From Sipunculus nudus (Eukaryota > Annelida > Sipuncula > Golfingiida > Sipunculidae), in the NCBI GenBank assembly GCA_026874595.1, contig CM049307.1, positions 52,263,370-52,327,369 on the forward strand: DNA of 64,000 nucleotides. Reading direction: 5' to 3'. A program made the translations under genes and the position numbers. Positions 12,341 to 26,674 of the stretch are shown piece after piece. Under the pieces are notes generated by a model. The model saw only the letters and a program-made list of their open reading frames with translations. It searched no databases and had not been told where the DNA came from. Every line of letters begins with the position of its first letter. The stretch's first letter is position 1.

Positions 12341-12566
12341 CTCTCTCTCTCTCTAAGTATATATATATAGAGAGAGAGAGAGGGAGAGAGAGAGAGAAAT
12401 AGAACATGAATACACAGAAAGGTCGGTTCACTGCCTATTGGAATCGAACCCATGACCTTCGGATTGCCGGTCGTCTGGTCTATCCACTGAGCTACAGATC
12501 TTTGACCCCTCTGTGTATTTGCACACTTTTCTAAGAACAACAGAAGTGAAGTCAGAGTGATATATA
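12310..12566 (-). mobile_element. tRNA-derived SINE with flanking (CT)n/(GA)n
   Basis: On the reverse strand the head reads like a tRNA: A-box GTAGCTCAGTGGATAGA (plus-strand complement about 12,479-12,495) and B-box GGGTTCGATTCC (complement 12,440-12,451). Spacing is tRNA-like. The sequence beyond the head matches the copy in the PTP intron at 4.6-4.7 kb. It is flanked by CTGTCTGT, CT, TA and GA simple repeats. The acceptor-stem ends do not pair well, so it is read as a SINE rather than a working tRNA gene. Confidence 0.6.
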
Positions 12567-12575
12567 TATATATAT

Positions 12576-12716
12576 ATCAAATAGAGGTTTTCTCTCTATT
12601 AGGTACATGCTGAAAAATCAGATCGAAGGGTCAGCCGTTATATATAGTATATAATGGCTGACCCTTCGATCTGATTTTTCAGCATGTACCTAATAGAGAG
12701 AAAACCTCTATTTGAT
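12576..12716. repeat. Near-perfect 141-bp palindrome
   Basis: The left arm, from ATCAAATAGAGGTTTTCTC through GGTCAGCC, is repeated as an exact reverse complement on the right, ending GAGAAAACCTCTATTTGAT. I see one mismatch, near the centre (GCCGTT against GCCATT), and a minimal spacer in TATATATAGTATATA. It would extrude as one long hairpin. Confidence 0.85.
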
Positions 12717-12719
12717 GTT

Positions 12720-15700
12720 GCATAAACAATATATTCTTTATGTCGAGTAAGTTTGCATTTAACAAGGGTGACCTATCAGGCATCGGGAGAAATATCGCGC
12801 TCATGTCGTGCTTAAATCTAAATCGTGACACCAGAGATGTTAGGATCGACATATTTATTACAGGAGAACAAGGGGCTCTACAAGCCGCCTTCCAGAATGT
12901 CCAGCCCCTAAGCACGTACGCAAAATTCTGATGAAACTTCCTTGAACGTCAAGGGACAGGAAATTTGACGTCATGAAGAGGATATTATTTAGAGTGTTAC
13001 TTATCGAATTATATAAGGGTCTCCATTAAAATAAATGGGAATGGGACATGTATGTGTCCATCTCATGTCAATTTTTGTTTAATCCTTATATTTAAGTAAT
13101 AATTGAACATATTGTATACTGTGCTTTCACAACCAGCATGGTGTTAATATTGACGAAATATTATTTTATTTAGTTAAATGTATGATTCAAAACTGGTCAA
13201 AGTGTAACCATGAATTATAATAGGATATATACCTTTCGAGTTGTTAAGTAGTATTGGAAAATACAGGAATATATAGTGTATAATACGTTTTAATACATGT
13301 AGATCTTTATGTACTTTCTACTGAACCACATATTTCTGTCAGTTCACAACAACTCCTTGCCCTTGGTATTGGTCAAGCTTATGTTCACTGCATGTAATAT
13401 GTTTTTGAATTTCAACGTCAGAACACGTATATCTAAAGGGTTTATATTTGACTGACATTAAATGTTTATGTATGTATGTATATTTGACTGACATTAAATG
13501 TTTATGTATGTATGTAAATATAACAGTGTAATCACTTGACACCATGTGTTTTTGTGTTTGCATCTTAATATCAAAATCTAGTTGGATAAACGCTTACTTA
13601 CATACAATGCTCGTACGAAACTCTTGAGATCTAAGAAATAATCCCTTCTCTCAAACTTATTGGGCCAAAGGTGCTCAATTGTCCAAATAATGCACGGGTG
13701 TGGTATGTCTGTGTGTCTGACGCAAGTTATTTGTTGTTAACACCCACAGCAGCACCTCGGGATCAGCCACGTCATGGCCCGTACAAACGCACTTGAAAAA
13801 AACGACAAAATAGCTCTTGAAAATGACCGAAGCCACTTATCCTGTTTAAACAACAGGTTATAAAAATAGCGTTCAGGAGGAACTGTCATGATTAATACTT
13901 CAGATACAGGGTTAACTAGAGGATATAAATAATACGCACATGATGGGAAAAACTGATTTTTATGCAAATAGACAATGCCTCTTCAGTTTAATGTTCAACA
14001 GGACAATATGTTATAAGCGATATGATCCATTCCCCGGCTCTCTGTCTTTATTGTCGGTATCCGCTTTATCCGGCTTTGACACAACAGATGGGCTACAGTT
14101 ATTAAAAGTTAAGAACAATAAGTGATTGAATAGGGGCATGGGAGGTATTCTTGTACGTGAAGAGGACAAAGGTCAGGTTTCATTTTATCAGTTATATACT
14201 TCATTAGATTTATATTTTGTTATGTCTCGGCTGCGTATATCGGGCATAGCGGGATATGGCAGGTCTTGTGGGCTCTTATTTTGGATGGAGAGTTTCTCTT
14301 TTTTTTTTTTTCACTGAACATTACGTTTTTACTATGGCATTCGAGAAGGTGAATTTTTCTATCATAGGGTACTCCAATGTTATTTCCAAAAATAAGTATG
14401 TCGGGGATATTATATGTCAGACCTACACTCTGTCTTTATATACTTTTATCTTTTAACAATACACTCGACTAACAAATAAATTCTCTATTACACAGGTTTG
14501 ACCTCACTTTCATGTCTAAAACAAGAACCCTGTGATCCAAACAAAACTCAAGCTTCATGGGCCTCCCGTAATAAAGAGATCCTATCCTCTGTTATCTGGC
14601 GAACTCGTCATACGTGTCTCATTACTTCACGCTCATGGTTATGATCATGAGAATACCGCCTCTGTGTGTCACTAACACGTATTATTGCCCAGACGCGGAT
14701 CCCCCCCCCCCCCCCCCGCTCTCAACCAACGACCTTTTTAAGACAAATCATGAGCAAGCCACCCGTTGACCTCTCCCTGCAAAATATACTGAATCAGCGC
14801 CGGTGGCCTATGCGTGCACAAAGCATAAGCCAACGCATGCTTCCCCATTTGTTACTCGAGGTTAGAGTTCACCTATATACAACTTTAACTCAAACAACAT
14901 TGATCAAAGATCGATAGTTAGTTCAAAATCGTTTCTTTATACCAGAAAAAAATTCTTATCAAATATTTAAACTGGAATTGGCCGACAGTGTTTCTACTTT
15001 AACAGCATTTAACACACTTTTTTACGTATGCGTTTGGACAAGGAACGGATACAGAATCATTGAATGAAAGGGGCATATCGTCTCGCTCGATCACGAATCG
15101 AGGGAGGGGGTGTGGAGGAGGGTGTTCCCCTCTCCCAAACAGGCGATTTTTTTTTAATCTATTGTGTAATGGTATTCTATGGGTTAGTTTCGACAAAGTT
15201 TTAAGCGTACTAAGTGTGGATTCCAAGATATTTGCTCGTATACTACAAAGGGGGCGAGCGCCCCCTGCGCTCCCAAAAACCACCACTGTGTAAGAAGACT
15301 AAATAATAATCCGTTTAGCTCAATGTAAACATTTATCTATGGTTTCTTACTGTGGCCAAACTTCAGGAATGATCTTGGTGGAATTTGACAGCTTACGGGT
15401 ATATGAATTTATATTGTACTTTTGTATTGCAATTTTATTGTACCCCTACACGATACCTATATTTCAACGTATAGATAAACCTGACATTGCTCAAGCAGTC
15501 GTAAGGTCAGCTCATACCTCTTATAGAAGCAGATTAATGATGACGCATTAGATTTATACACCTTGCCAGTTCCCTGATGGCCCCTTGTGGTTCAATGTAA
15601 AGGACGCCGGGCAATTAAAATTTTGAAGATGTTTGGAACATAACACTTCATCATGATTCCTGTCGTCGTTATCTACTTTATTCACAGGATACGCCGACAA

Positions 15701-18215
15701 AACAAACTAGACGGATGAGTGAAACATAAAAACTTAATTGATTAATTGTTTTACTTACACAACGTGGGATAACAGCAGTTTCTATTTAGGTCGACTGCTT
15801 CAGTTTTTTGTAACCCTTAAACTCCCTTCTTCTGTGCGCCCTGTGGTTATTGGCAGAGCGTCCGTAGATGCATTAATATTGTTAAAGTCCAAGTATATAT
15901 CTCATATATACATATAGTACACCTATTACTTGTTCAGTAGTAGAATAAGGGTGAATTAATACAGAAAATTCACAAATATTTTTCACATAAAACTTTCTTT
16001 GTCATTTATCCATGTTGGGCAGTTAAACATACAGTAGACCATTGAATGGCTAACTGCAATTTTTTACCCACGATCAGCAGATGTCTTAAGTGTCCACAAG
16101 TACATGAGCGCCTGAAATTAAAGACATCATGCATTTCTAGCCCCACATAATGTGATAACCTGCACATTCTTGTCTGTAATGGATTGTCTGTAAAGATTCA
16201 TATATGCTCTTTATTTATATCATGATTACGTAAAATGTATGTGTATGAATAAGGCCTCTATATTATAATGGCGGGTAAAGGAATTTGCCTCGACATTAAA
16301 AGCACTGAAGTACATAGCATAAAAACTATCACGTGATAACGTTGGATGTGATTGATGATGCTGCCCTCTGTAGGTGGTTGAAGTAACAATACTTACATAG
16401 ATTAACAGATTTAACGGAAATTACGGTGAGTATACTGCAGGGGATTCGTTATAAGATCATTGTTATTTGTGATGTCTGACTGGTTCGTTGAGATTTTCAG
16501 TGCCATTTCCAATATTACAAATTTGACACTTCGACAATTTCTCAGACTCTCTTATTCGATAAGGCCGAAACTGACGCACAACACTGCAACTATGTTTAAG
16601 GCTGAAATGAGTTATGGATTGCTAAAACAGTTGCCCTAGTCCCCTTTGAAAAAGAACATTTAATTAAGTTACCTAAAGCGTTGTTGCAGTCGACCAACAG
16701 ACAAATCTGTGTCATGATAAAATCATCCATCCGTCTTAAAAAAAAATCCATCCAAGATATGTTCCATTTTTGCTTCAGACAGCCCAGGCGGCATTCGTTA
16801 TTAACAACCATTCGAGAAAAAGTAATTTTGGTTAAACTGATCAATACTTAGGCCAAGTTATATTAGTTTCACGGGTAAAAAATATCCGCTGGATCGACAG
16901 AAATGGGAAAAAAGATCATTTCTTTATAAATCTTTGTGTTTGTACATATTCATTTTATGCAGATCAGGTAGAGTAAGTGTTGAGTTTATTCTATTCATGG
17001 TCACCCAATTTTCAAAGAGAGAGAGAGAGATGTAGGAATAGCCAAGCTGGTTCATTGGAACACAGAAAATAGTTTCACCTGTTCTAATTATATAATAAAC
17101 TTTGATTTCTGACCATAGAGACAGTGGTGGAATATTTGGTTAAATGATCGATCAAACGAAATATAAATAGATAAGAATAAGAGTAAGGAGATTACTTATA
17201 AAATATAGATTTTAAGTGATTCAATGACCGATCAGGGGATTTCTTAGCATAAATTCTGTACAAAATCAGTTTGATTCTAGCAAATAAAAAATGTATGTGT
17301 ATATGTTTATGAATATATGTTATCTTTCACTATATTTTTGTCCCTGTATTTTCCCCCTTTATAGGATATATTATCAGATCGCCGGCATGAACTCGGCTGC
17401 AGACGTTTGATCTGTTGGAGGATCATTAGAGGGTAAATGTGTAACGGCCGAACGCAAAATTTCGACCGCTGACTTAAAATGTAGAACTATAAGATAAGTT
17501 TCACCTGTTATCCATTGTGGTGACGAATTTTACAACAGCCATTCCTTTGTTCCAAGCCGACTAACGTTACACCATGGCAAAGCCTGGTTTGTGCAAAAAA
17601 ACAAAGGAAGTGAGCCAGCGAGAATCAGCCCTGTCACAAGGTTATCTTGTACCCGTGTCATATCGAGTTTTGCAGCTCGTGATTGCATGGAAGGTGGGAG
17701 GCGGTTATGTGATTGTCTGTGTCCGAGTCTTATCTTCAGAAATTCTGAATGAAATTTTGTATTATTTTTTTAAGGATGGGATATGGGTGAGAGAAGAAAA
17801 CATATTTTTGGGACGTATCGGTAGAATTAATATGCATATCTGGATCCAGATCCATCCAAATTGTGCTTGCTCTCTTTTTTCTGTATAACATTCCCGAAAC
17901 TAAATCGATCCAACCTGAAATTTAATAACATTTTTCTTATTCTATGCCCTCCCCCCCCCCCCCCCTTCCCCCCAGCATCCATCCCGCCTTACCCTCCCCA
18001 ACTGCGCTAGACCTAGCTGTTGATTTCTTTAAAACAGTACATTTTTTAATTATGGCATTATAAGGCACTTGTCCCCCCCTCCCCACAAATGTAAGTTTAA
18101 TATAAAATCAATATTTGCGCCCGAATCTAGCAAATAAAATATATATTACAGCATATAAAAATGTTGCATAAATTTGAAATTACCAATCAATCTCTTTTAG
18201 CTGGGGAATGGTCGG

Positions 18216-18220
<5 letters not shown>
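12720..18220. other. Intergenic, no convincing gene
   Basis: Contains a duplicated 40-odd-bp unit with TATGTATGTA at about 13,447-13,515, a C-run at 14,701-14,717, a C-run at about 17,948-17,966 and scattered short open frames (for example 12,740-12,931 and 17,574-17,888). None shows a recognisable domain or plausible splice partners. Confidence 0.4.

Positions 18221-18264
<44 letters not shown>
18221..18264. repeat. (CT)n microsatellite
   Basis: Uninterrupted CT dinucleotide run of about 44 bp. Confidence 0.95.
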
Positions 18265-18269
<5 letters not shown>

Positions 18270-18879
18270 AGAATTCTTCTTATTTCCAAACATTTAGATT
18301 TATACATATGTTTCTGTCACATCACTGGGGATTTGAACGTCCAGGTTCTTTTAACTGTCAGAAAATGCGTACATACGTGCCCTCCAAAGATAACTTAGTC
18401 ATGAGTTAATAAAAAAAAAAATAAATATAATTTTAAGAAAACATACACCTACATTTCTCTACAGAGGCGCTCCACACAAACAAATACTTATGATCTTAAA
18501 ATCTTAAAAGCTGATGTCTTCTGGATTCAATCAGTTCTATGTAACCGAATATGACAGAGATATCCAGTATCTCAACAGTTACGCGTTCAAATTAAGTCCA
18601 GAAAAATTTGCCATAAGCCAGTTCGTCAGTAAAATGGATATACGGATATTTCCGATTCCAACATCCAACGCGTCGTATTTCAGTTAAAACCGCTTTCTGA
18701 AATGGGACAGCCTCAGAATGGGGGATCAGCAATTCTTAGCATTCAGTGAGTTGAACGCATTCTCACAGACCTGTTTCCAATGCAGTTTGTTAGGCTGTCA
18801 TTTCCGCGTAAGGTCCGCTAGCTGAACCACCATCTCAGCAGGGTTAAGAACTTTAAAGGCCTAGAAAGGCTCGCAAGGC

Positions 18880-19510
18880 TATCTTAGTTTTCGGTCTTTC
18901 TGTTCTCGGGATTTTTTAAGAAGCGACGGATTTGTAGCTAAGAATTCAGTGCCCACAAGGTGGCTCAAAACTTTCAGACTGCGATAACCTTCAAATGTTT
19001 TTTGCTGGTTTAGACGCAAGGTTGGCTCGCTGTAGTCCAGCTAGCACTTCTCTGGGTGTTTTACATGTTCGTCCCACGATTCTGCGTGTATTAAGACGTC
19101 GTCTATGTAGCAGATCATGTTCGGCATGACGCTGAACAGCTTTCGCATTATGCTGGTAAATACTGCCCCTGCCGTCACTAATCCGAATGGCATTACCCTG
19201 AACTGGTAATGTCCATCAGGCTTGACTAATTCCGTTTGGTTTTGTCCCTTGATTCCTCTGACATCGGAATCTGTCAGTAGCATTTCGTCCGATCAATCTT
19301 GGTAAGGTATCGGCTTTTGGCTAATTTCGTGAACAGTGTGTCAGGCTCCGGCATCGGTTCTGGGTCGACTACGACCGAATGGTTTAATTTACGGTAATCG
19401 ATCACGAAAATGATCTCTCCGTCTGGTTTACGCAGCATAATACAAGGTGACGCAAAACTCGACTCCGAATTCAGGAGTTCCGTGTTTAAATAAAGTTTTC
19501 GATCTGTTTT
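18880..19510 (-). mobile_element. Degenerate Ty3/gypsy reverse transcriptase fragment
   Basis: Reverse-strand translation gives RT landmarks in the right order: SPCIMLRKPDGEIIFVIDYR and KLNHSVVV (about 19,370-19,480), LAKSRYLTKID, then TELVKPDGHYQFRVMPFGL, AGAVFTSIMRKLF and the catalytic box YIDDVLIHA (longest intact stretch 19,041-19,283). Breaks in frame separate the blocks and no gag, integrase or LTR pair is evident, so this is a dead fragment. Sequence on both sides (about 18.5-18.9 and 19.5-19.9 kb) may be further decayed parts of the element. Confidence 0.8.
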
Positions 19511-22500
19511 TCGAGGCGCTCACAACATACATAAATTCGCCAGAATGCCAGTCCGTCGGCAAAATGCAACACTCGCGCTGAAGTCCGTTACAGAGTATAC
19601 GCCGTGGCCTTCCCCAGACATCGATTTTCTACTCTTTTATACATCATCTTTCAGCTGTTTCCACTGTGATTCACGCAAACCTGCCCCTGGACTGTAGACA
19701 TCATATGTATAACAGTATGAACTCTAATAATTCCTCAGGAGATACACTCTGAAAAATACACAGACTAAACAGCTGCTATGCCTTTGAAATCTACAACAAA
19801 CACTTGTTACTATACAAACCGCCAAACAGAGACGGCTCCGACGGAATCAGACTGTATCATCGAATGAGACACGAGTGTTCTCACGCTAATATCCAAACAT
19901 GATGCATGAAACAGGGATCGTCTACTCTAGGAACAGCGAGAAATTGCCTATTACATTTTTCACTGGCTGGCAATTCTTTCCTTGTATAAGGCTTAAACAA
20001 GTTAATTCGCCGTCGATTTATATATATATATATATATATACTAGTATATGATTAATTATATATCGGATATCATATTATCGGAACCAAAAATATATAAAAT
20101 ATTATTCGGTTACACACATTTCATAATCCTCAGAACAATGTCTATGGAGTCGCTTCTGTTGACGTATTGGTGTCTATGTTTGTTTCAGCAGGGAGCACGT
20201 TCTATTTTTCTGTAGAACGCAAAACACATTGCACGAAAAGACCAGGTTGTCGGCACATGATGAACATTTATCAAGCAATTGTTTATAAAATGTGTCTGCC
20301 TTTCTTTTCTGTGTTCGTAAATGAGTCTCACTGAGGGTTTTTTAAGCGACGCCAAGGCTTTAGTCTTTTTGTTTGCTACTAAATGCATAAAATAAGGCAT
20401 GGTTCCATGTAACTCAGTGTAGTTTCGGCTTTTATGAATAAAGCCTTGTAGGGAATGGTGAAAGCCATGTCTGTTGTGACCACATGAAAATTCAATGTAA
20501 ACACTCTCGGAACGATTTTGTGACGACAGGTGGAGGATCATCTGACCATATGACAGACGCCAGTATTTGTGTGACACCGTGTTTTGGGTCCCTGATTCTC
20601 CTATGACTCGATTGCTTCAGGCAGCGGGTACATGCATCACAATTATGACAGCTAACATTGTGACCAAGAGACCTGGAGAGAAAATTATGGCGTATCACTT
20701 TAATACCTCCCTTGCAGCCATGCTGACAAAATTGACGGTTTAAAATTGATTAGCGATTGTCTATAAAGGGTTAATTGTCACCCCTGGTGCGGGTTACAAG
20801 AGCATTGTTTATCAATGTGTGGTTTGTTGTACGAGGGTTATATTGACAAAGTTCTAATTGAATGGCCATCGGACTCAACATAATAAAGGACATTATTCTA
20901 TTACGAACGATTTAATGGGGATATTAGTAGCCAGCGGGAAGCGATGACTTAATAAACCGCGGTGGCAGCCCTAATTTTGAAATAGGTTTACCAACGACCA
21001 CAAGGCCAACTTCAGCTATCTATGACTCTACCAAAAATCAATAACCCAATTCAATCTGACGCTGAAAGAGGCTAATATTATGTAAATTTTGTCCGTAAAA
21101 ACAGGTGGATGTAGGTGGCCCAAAAAACCTCAATTTCAAACATGAGTCCTTTGAATAAACAATTGCACAAAACTTTGCGATGCTAGCTCCTGTCCTATTT
21201 TTAGATAGTTTGTGTTAACATTCAGACGATGGACGACAAACACCAGAACACGGGCGACGCCACACCATCGCATAAGCTCACAGGTTTGCAAGAAAATAAT
21301 ATTGGAAACTTCATTATTCTAACATAAGTTCGTTACCCTGATAAAAAAGCAATTTGACAGACCCGGATTTTGAAAACAGATATTATTGACCTGGTTACAA
21401 CATTAACAAACTCTTATAAACAGTAGAGTTGTTTGAACTTCATGAAAAGATTCTAATACCTGTAAGTGTTAGTATTATCAGTAAGTTTTTTTCAAGATTT
21501 TTAATTTATGTCATTTATTCATTTATTTACAATAAATATTTCACCAAGATAACGTATTTAGCCTAAGATATTTCCTATAGGCTCATTGGCTAAATTAACA
21601 ATCACAGAATACATAATTCAAAATTCAAAATCGTACTTGGTCCATTCGTGAGTTATACTGACAGGTAAGGTGAACTCAGAGGGCCTTTTCTTTACATTAG
21701 GTGGAACACATTCTGCCAAAGTAATAAAGTGATCGGACCTACAGCTATAACATATATGTCTAAAATTGTCGAGTTTGCTTAATTACTTCTGACTCTGACT
21801 TTTTACAAAGTGCAGCTCAGAATAACTGCAATTTTATATTAAGCGTTTTATATTATTTCAGATATATATTCAGGTATATATATCTACGCGTCTACTCCTG
21901 TCGGCTACATTTACCATACAGACAAACTAATACAACTAAAACTCATCACGCGACAGATTATCATCGTAAAGCCAAGAGACATATTTAATTAAAATTAAAT
22001 TTTAATTATTTTTTATTTGTTTTTAGATATAAGAATACGAAAACACGTATAATATGATAATTAATTGGAAACGCTGTTTTCTTTTGTATACAGGTGCAAC
22101 AAATCACACCTCTTGAGAAAAAAACCTTGAAAACAGGAATTTCATTTGATAACCAGAACAAAACTCGGGAAAGTTCTTGGTGTGTGGATCATGTGCCTAT
22201 CATTTTTTTCTGACAATCTTGTGACTATTTTCAATACCAACATACCCTGGCATTTTCATTTTCTACTCTCCTCAATATATACGACCCTTTGAATATCGAG
22301 TCATCATGCAATGTCAAAGGCAGACCAGACTGGAGTCAAGTTATCATATGTTTTGTTGTGTAATTCAAAAGAGCTGGAGTCATTATGGGCATCAATAATT
22401 CCTGTGAATTTGTGAAATATCAAAAATATTTGCTTTGAGAAAATGATAACGAAAGAAAGCATCACTGAGGGACGGAAGCACCGACGGAGGGAAAAGGCTA

Positions 22501-22800
22501 TCACTTTAGTGCACCGTTAATCAAGGGGGCAATCATAAATGATACATAATATACACCGTCCTTTAGAATACTAGGGCTAAAAGGCTCAAAATGTCCCTGC
22601 CACGTAGATGGCTCGATATGACCGGCATCGCCGATGATTATAATATACCCAGACTTCAGCAAACAATAAATTTAGATGCACAATACATCTTAACAAGTGG
22701 TGCCAGCGGCCGTGGATCAATCACATTCCAGTCATGTGATCAAGATGCCTGAACAAAACTTTTTTAACCCTATCTGATACCATCTGTCTTACTGAAATTG
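19511..22800. other. Intergenic; one unassigned 130-codon open frame
   Basis: The reverse-strand frame 20,185-20,577 (130 codons) overlaps another (20,492-20,698) containing closely spaced Cys/His residues (CHNCDACTRC). I do not recognise either and they may be relics of a transposon. The rest is AT-rich, with a short (TA)n at about 20,020-20,042. Confidence 0.3.
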
Positions 22801-23963
22801 TGTTTAAAGTATATCAATATTTGCCTATAAACTCTGCGTTGAGCTCAGGTTATTTGATTAGATACAGTGGAAGTAGTCTATGTAATAAATACATATACCT
22901 ATATACAAAAAAAATCATATTTAGCGTGATCATTATCTTATATGTGTATATAAGCATATGTAATAAAATATATGGCATTGTACTAAAAATTAATTACACC
23001 AACCGTAACAGCTAAACATAACTAGCAAGTCTGTAGTCAAAATAACATATTTATAAACATGTGTAAGGTAATATATAGAGTTTTATCATGTATTATTCTC
23101 ACTTAAAATACATGGTTTAATGAATGAATCAAAAGTAAAGATACACAATTTCAGATTAAGACGTGTGATCCTAACCCGCTGTACATTCATTCAAGCAGAT
23201 TTTTACATTGTGTCCTTTTGCGAGTAATATATTTACTGTACGAATATCTAAAAAGAAAACATACGTTTATACATTTCATGACAGATGGTGCTGTACTGTT
23301 GTATTGTTAACGCGCTGTTGTAAAGAGTTGCTAAATTACAAATCTTGCTTTATAAAGTAAGAACAGATACATATGTGACAACTGCCTTTAGCCTGTTTTT
23401 TTTCATATTCTAATTCATATTCCATCCACTTCCTTTTTCGTGGTCTGCTTTACAAAAGATAAAATATCATACTACTCAATTTTCACTATCTATATATAGT
23501 ACTTACAGATAGAAATCGACAACATTAAGATAATTTCATGAGCACGTATCTTCAATGTTATAACATATGTAACATTAATACTAAATCCATATTGACAAGT
23601 GGACAGTTCTCTCTATTGAAACAAAAAATAAATGAAAAAAAATATGGCTGTCCGTTTGAGCATTACTATATATTATAATGGTTGTATGGAATAGAATTAT
23701 TTATTCTAAAGATGTTCGAAAAAAATATTCATTCCGGCAAATATATCTATCAGAACATGGTACTCTTATATATTTGTACTGTATTCGCATTTATACTAAT
23801 ATTGCTGTATGTCCGTCTGTAACAGCCATTCAAATCGGTGCTATAACATATTTCTGGCGAAAGGTGCTTGATAAGGACGACACAATTCAGGATTCAAGAT
23901 AAGGACCGAGGGAAGCTCTGTAAAAATTAATTACATTTTGTTGTATACATCTCTGTATACTTG

Positions 23964-24024
23964 TTAGTTGTGTTGCAGGCTCTGGTAGGTATTACCATCA
24001 ACTTGGGTATCTAAAAAAGAACAC

Positions 24025-24088
<64 letters not shown>

Positions 24089-25208
24089 ATATATATTTAT
24101 AGAAGGTAGTCTTACCCTCCGATGTAAAGTGCTCTAAAGTTCAGTGTCAGTCTTTCACATGCCCCCCCCTCCCCCCCCCGACCCGAATCGCACAAAGCAT
24201 AATCTCGTAATCTCGTAAAGTCTCGGCTTTTCAAGCCATGGCGTTAGCTTCATTTTAACCACATTCACATGATGATCTGGTCGCATCCCGTGAAACAGAC
24301 TGTTGTGAATTAGCAGTGTTGTTTTTCTTCTGAGTTCACACATAATAAGGATGTGTGTTTATTTGTCTACAGGGCATGATGAAATTTTGTGGGCAATTAT
24401 ATCAAATAAAAGATTTTAATTCATTTTCTAACATAACACGGAGAGCAAGTTCGGTCGTCCTATGGGAACAGAGGTGTGTTAATACTAATAATCGGGCTTT
24501 GCATAAATACAATAAATGAGAAAGATAAACAAAAGATATAGTAATACTGTTCATACCTTGAATTTCTCTGGTCGTCTGAGCATCCAGCGATTCGTAAGTT
24601 GTTGGTGACACATTGTAGTAATCTAAATGAAACATTTTCCATTTCATGAGAATATTCATTGATATACATATATTAAAGTATGGTTCATTACCCCTTGTAT
24701 ATCTTACTAGAACTGTCCATGCAAGGGTTTATTTAGGGACAAGAGTTTTGGCGTGGGAGCTTAAGGTTATGCACAAGAGTAAAACCGTCGCAATATGTGA
24801 TCTGTATGATCATTTTTTTTATAAAAATTTACTCTGTTTGAAAAAAAAAGTTTAGTACATAAAAACCTTTTCAATTGTTTTCTGCTAATTCACTATAAAC
24901 TTTCTTTATACATTTAAAAGTACATTCTTGAACTGTTCTATTAAAATATCTAAATGTATGTAAACATATGTGAGCATGTGTGTGCAAATACCTGCATGGG
25001 ACCCATCATTCAATTCTCGAACCTACAACCAATTTTTCTTAGTTACAAAGAAGGAATAATGGCGGGATATTTTAACAAATATATGTGATTGACCACTGTG
25101 GTACAACCTGAAATTATCAAATGTGAAATTAAGTCACACATGAGGGAACATTATTCACAAAACATTCGGAATTATTCCCCTAGTTAGGCCCTATCTTTTA
25201 GCAGTAAC

Positions 25209-25248
<40 letters not shown>

Positions 25249-26174
25249 ATACTTTGAAAACTCCGAAAATTACAAATTAAACCAGAAATTCTTAAATTTA
25301 TTTTCCAATTATAAATTATAAATTATATTGTTCAAATGTTTTTATTATGAAGGATTTATGATTGATAAACATATACGGTCCTGTTATATATTATATGTAT
25401 AAAGTGCACATATGAATGAAGTAAATGACTATTCTTTGAGCATCGAAATATTACATTTTCTAAATAAGGTTCCGTGATTTTTATTATTTTTAACTTATTT
25501 TACTTATTTATTATAAATTATTATTATTATTTTACTTATTTTTATTATCTGATGAATCTGTCCATTATGTTTAGTTATTTAACTGATAGTAACGAACTTG
25601 TTTGCTTTGATTCCGTTTGTCCTCTTCCACGACGGTCATACTTGTCTGATGATTTGCAGCTGAAATACTCAGATAAAATGTTATGGAAACAATCTATATA
25701 ATACGGGTCAGAAATAAAGCTTACATAGTCTGCCTTCTCAGCAATGCTACCACCTATCAGATACTCACTAATCCAGTTTTAACAACCTTTAAAAAGCCTG
25801 TGTCATTTATCTGTTGGTTAAACTTATTGGTTATGCCACATGATAATTGAGCTGACTCGGTAACTCTGCATTTTGTCTATTTTGATTTTCTGACAGAGAA
25901 GGGTTGTTAAACAGCCCCATGCAATTATGAGACAGATTCCTGACATAGGGTAAGTTATTTCTATTAAGTTATTTAAGTTAATTTTTCACTCTTGAGGTAT
26001 CTTTACTACTAAGAATATGTAACATATATCTGTATAGCAATTACTATAGTATAAAGGGTCAAGACCATATGCCTTCAAAAAACGACTTGATGGAATGTTT
26101 ATATTATTTATGTTCTTAAACCCATATTCCATCATAAACCGAGTTCTCCACTTCATAAACCAACCCAGCTTTTG

Positions 26175-26241
<67 letters not shown>

Positions 26242-26551
26242 CTCCATAAAGGTTTAAAATGATATACCATTGATCAAATGATTCGATAAAAAATGTTGAT
26301 AATGGCATCCGCGTAGTCTCTTGCAATCTTGAATTATTTTGGAAACATATTCTTTTTCTTCAACCCTCGAGTAGTCCGGTTCAACTGGGATATCCGCGTG
26401 AAAGGTCGTCCATCAAGGCACACACCTTAATGTTGTGGTTATACTCATATGATGTTACTAGATATATTTCAAACATAATAAACATTCCCGGACGTATGGT
26501 AAAGTACTATGTGAATCACCTTTCAAATTACTCTTCTTGTTCCGCATAGAC
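23964..26551 (-). CDS. Receptor B cytoplasmic tail exons with YxxL motifs
   Basis: Five small exons: 26551-26520 (RSMRNKKSNLK, basic stop-transfer), 25659-25598 (TSMTVVEEDKRNQSKQ, donor GTTCGT), 25022-24992 (VRELNDGSHA), 24622-24557 (DYYNVSPTTYESLDAQTTRE) and 24010-23964 (NTYQSLQHN then TAA). Tyrosine motifs: YYNV (pYxN-like), YESL and YQSL, the last two 17 residues apart. Each exon has a counterpart in receptor A with identical length and phase, apart from the final one (47 against 50 nt). There is no kinase or phosphatase domain. Confidence 0.75.
24025..24080. repeat. (TA)n microsatellite
   Basis: About 56 bp of TA, in the last intron of receptor B. Confidence 0.95.
25210..25245. repeat. 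(TA)n microsatellite
   Basis: About 36 bp of TA, in an intron of receptor B. Confidence 0.95.
26179..26238. repeat. (TA)n microsatellite
   Basis: About 60 bp of TA, in an intron of receptor B. A (TA)n also occurs at 57,811-57,867 in the corresponding intron of receptor A, so the tract may predate the duplication. Confidence 0.95.
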
Positions 26552-26674
26552 CTGAAAGGGCAAGAAACAAAATCATTAAAATTGATTAACATTATTTTCA
26601 TCTTTAATCCGTTCATGAATTTTGTGTTCAAGCAGTAACATGTCCGTAGTCACGAAAATGATTTTGATTCCTAC

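Noticed and set aside
12440-12500. tRNA gene on the - strand
   Set aside because: A and B boxes are present, but stem pairing is poor and a related copy exists at 4.6 kb, so a SINE fits better.
15100-15290. GC-rich GGGGGCGAGCGCCCCC palindrome and flanking frames
   Set aside because: A short palindrome only; the frames on both strands are low-complexity and lack support.
25986-26270. 94-codon frame with an IYIYIY run
   Set aside because: The frame is produced by the (TA)n microsatellite.
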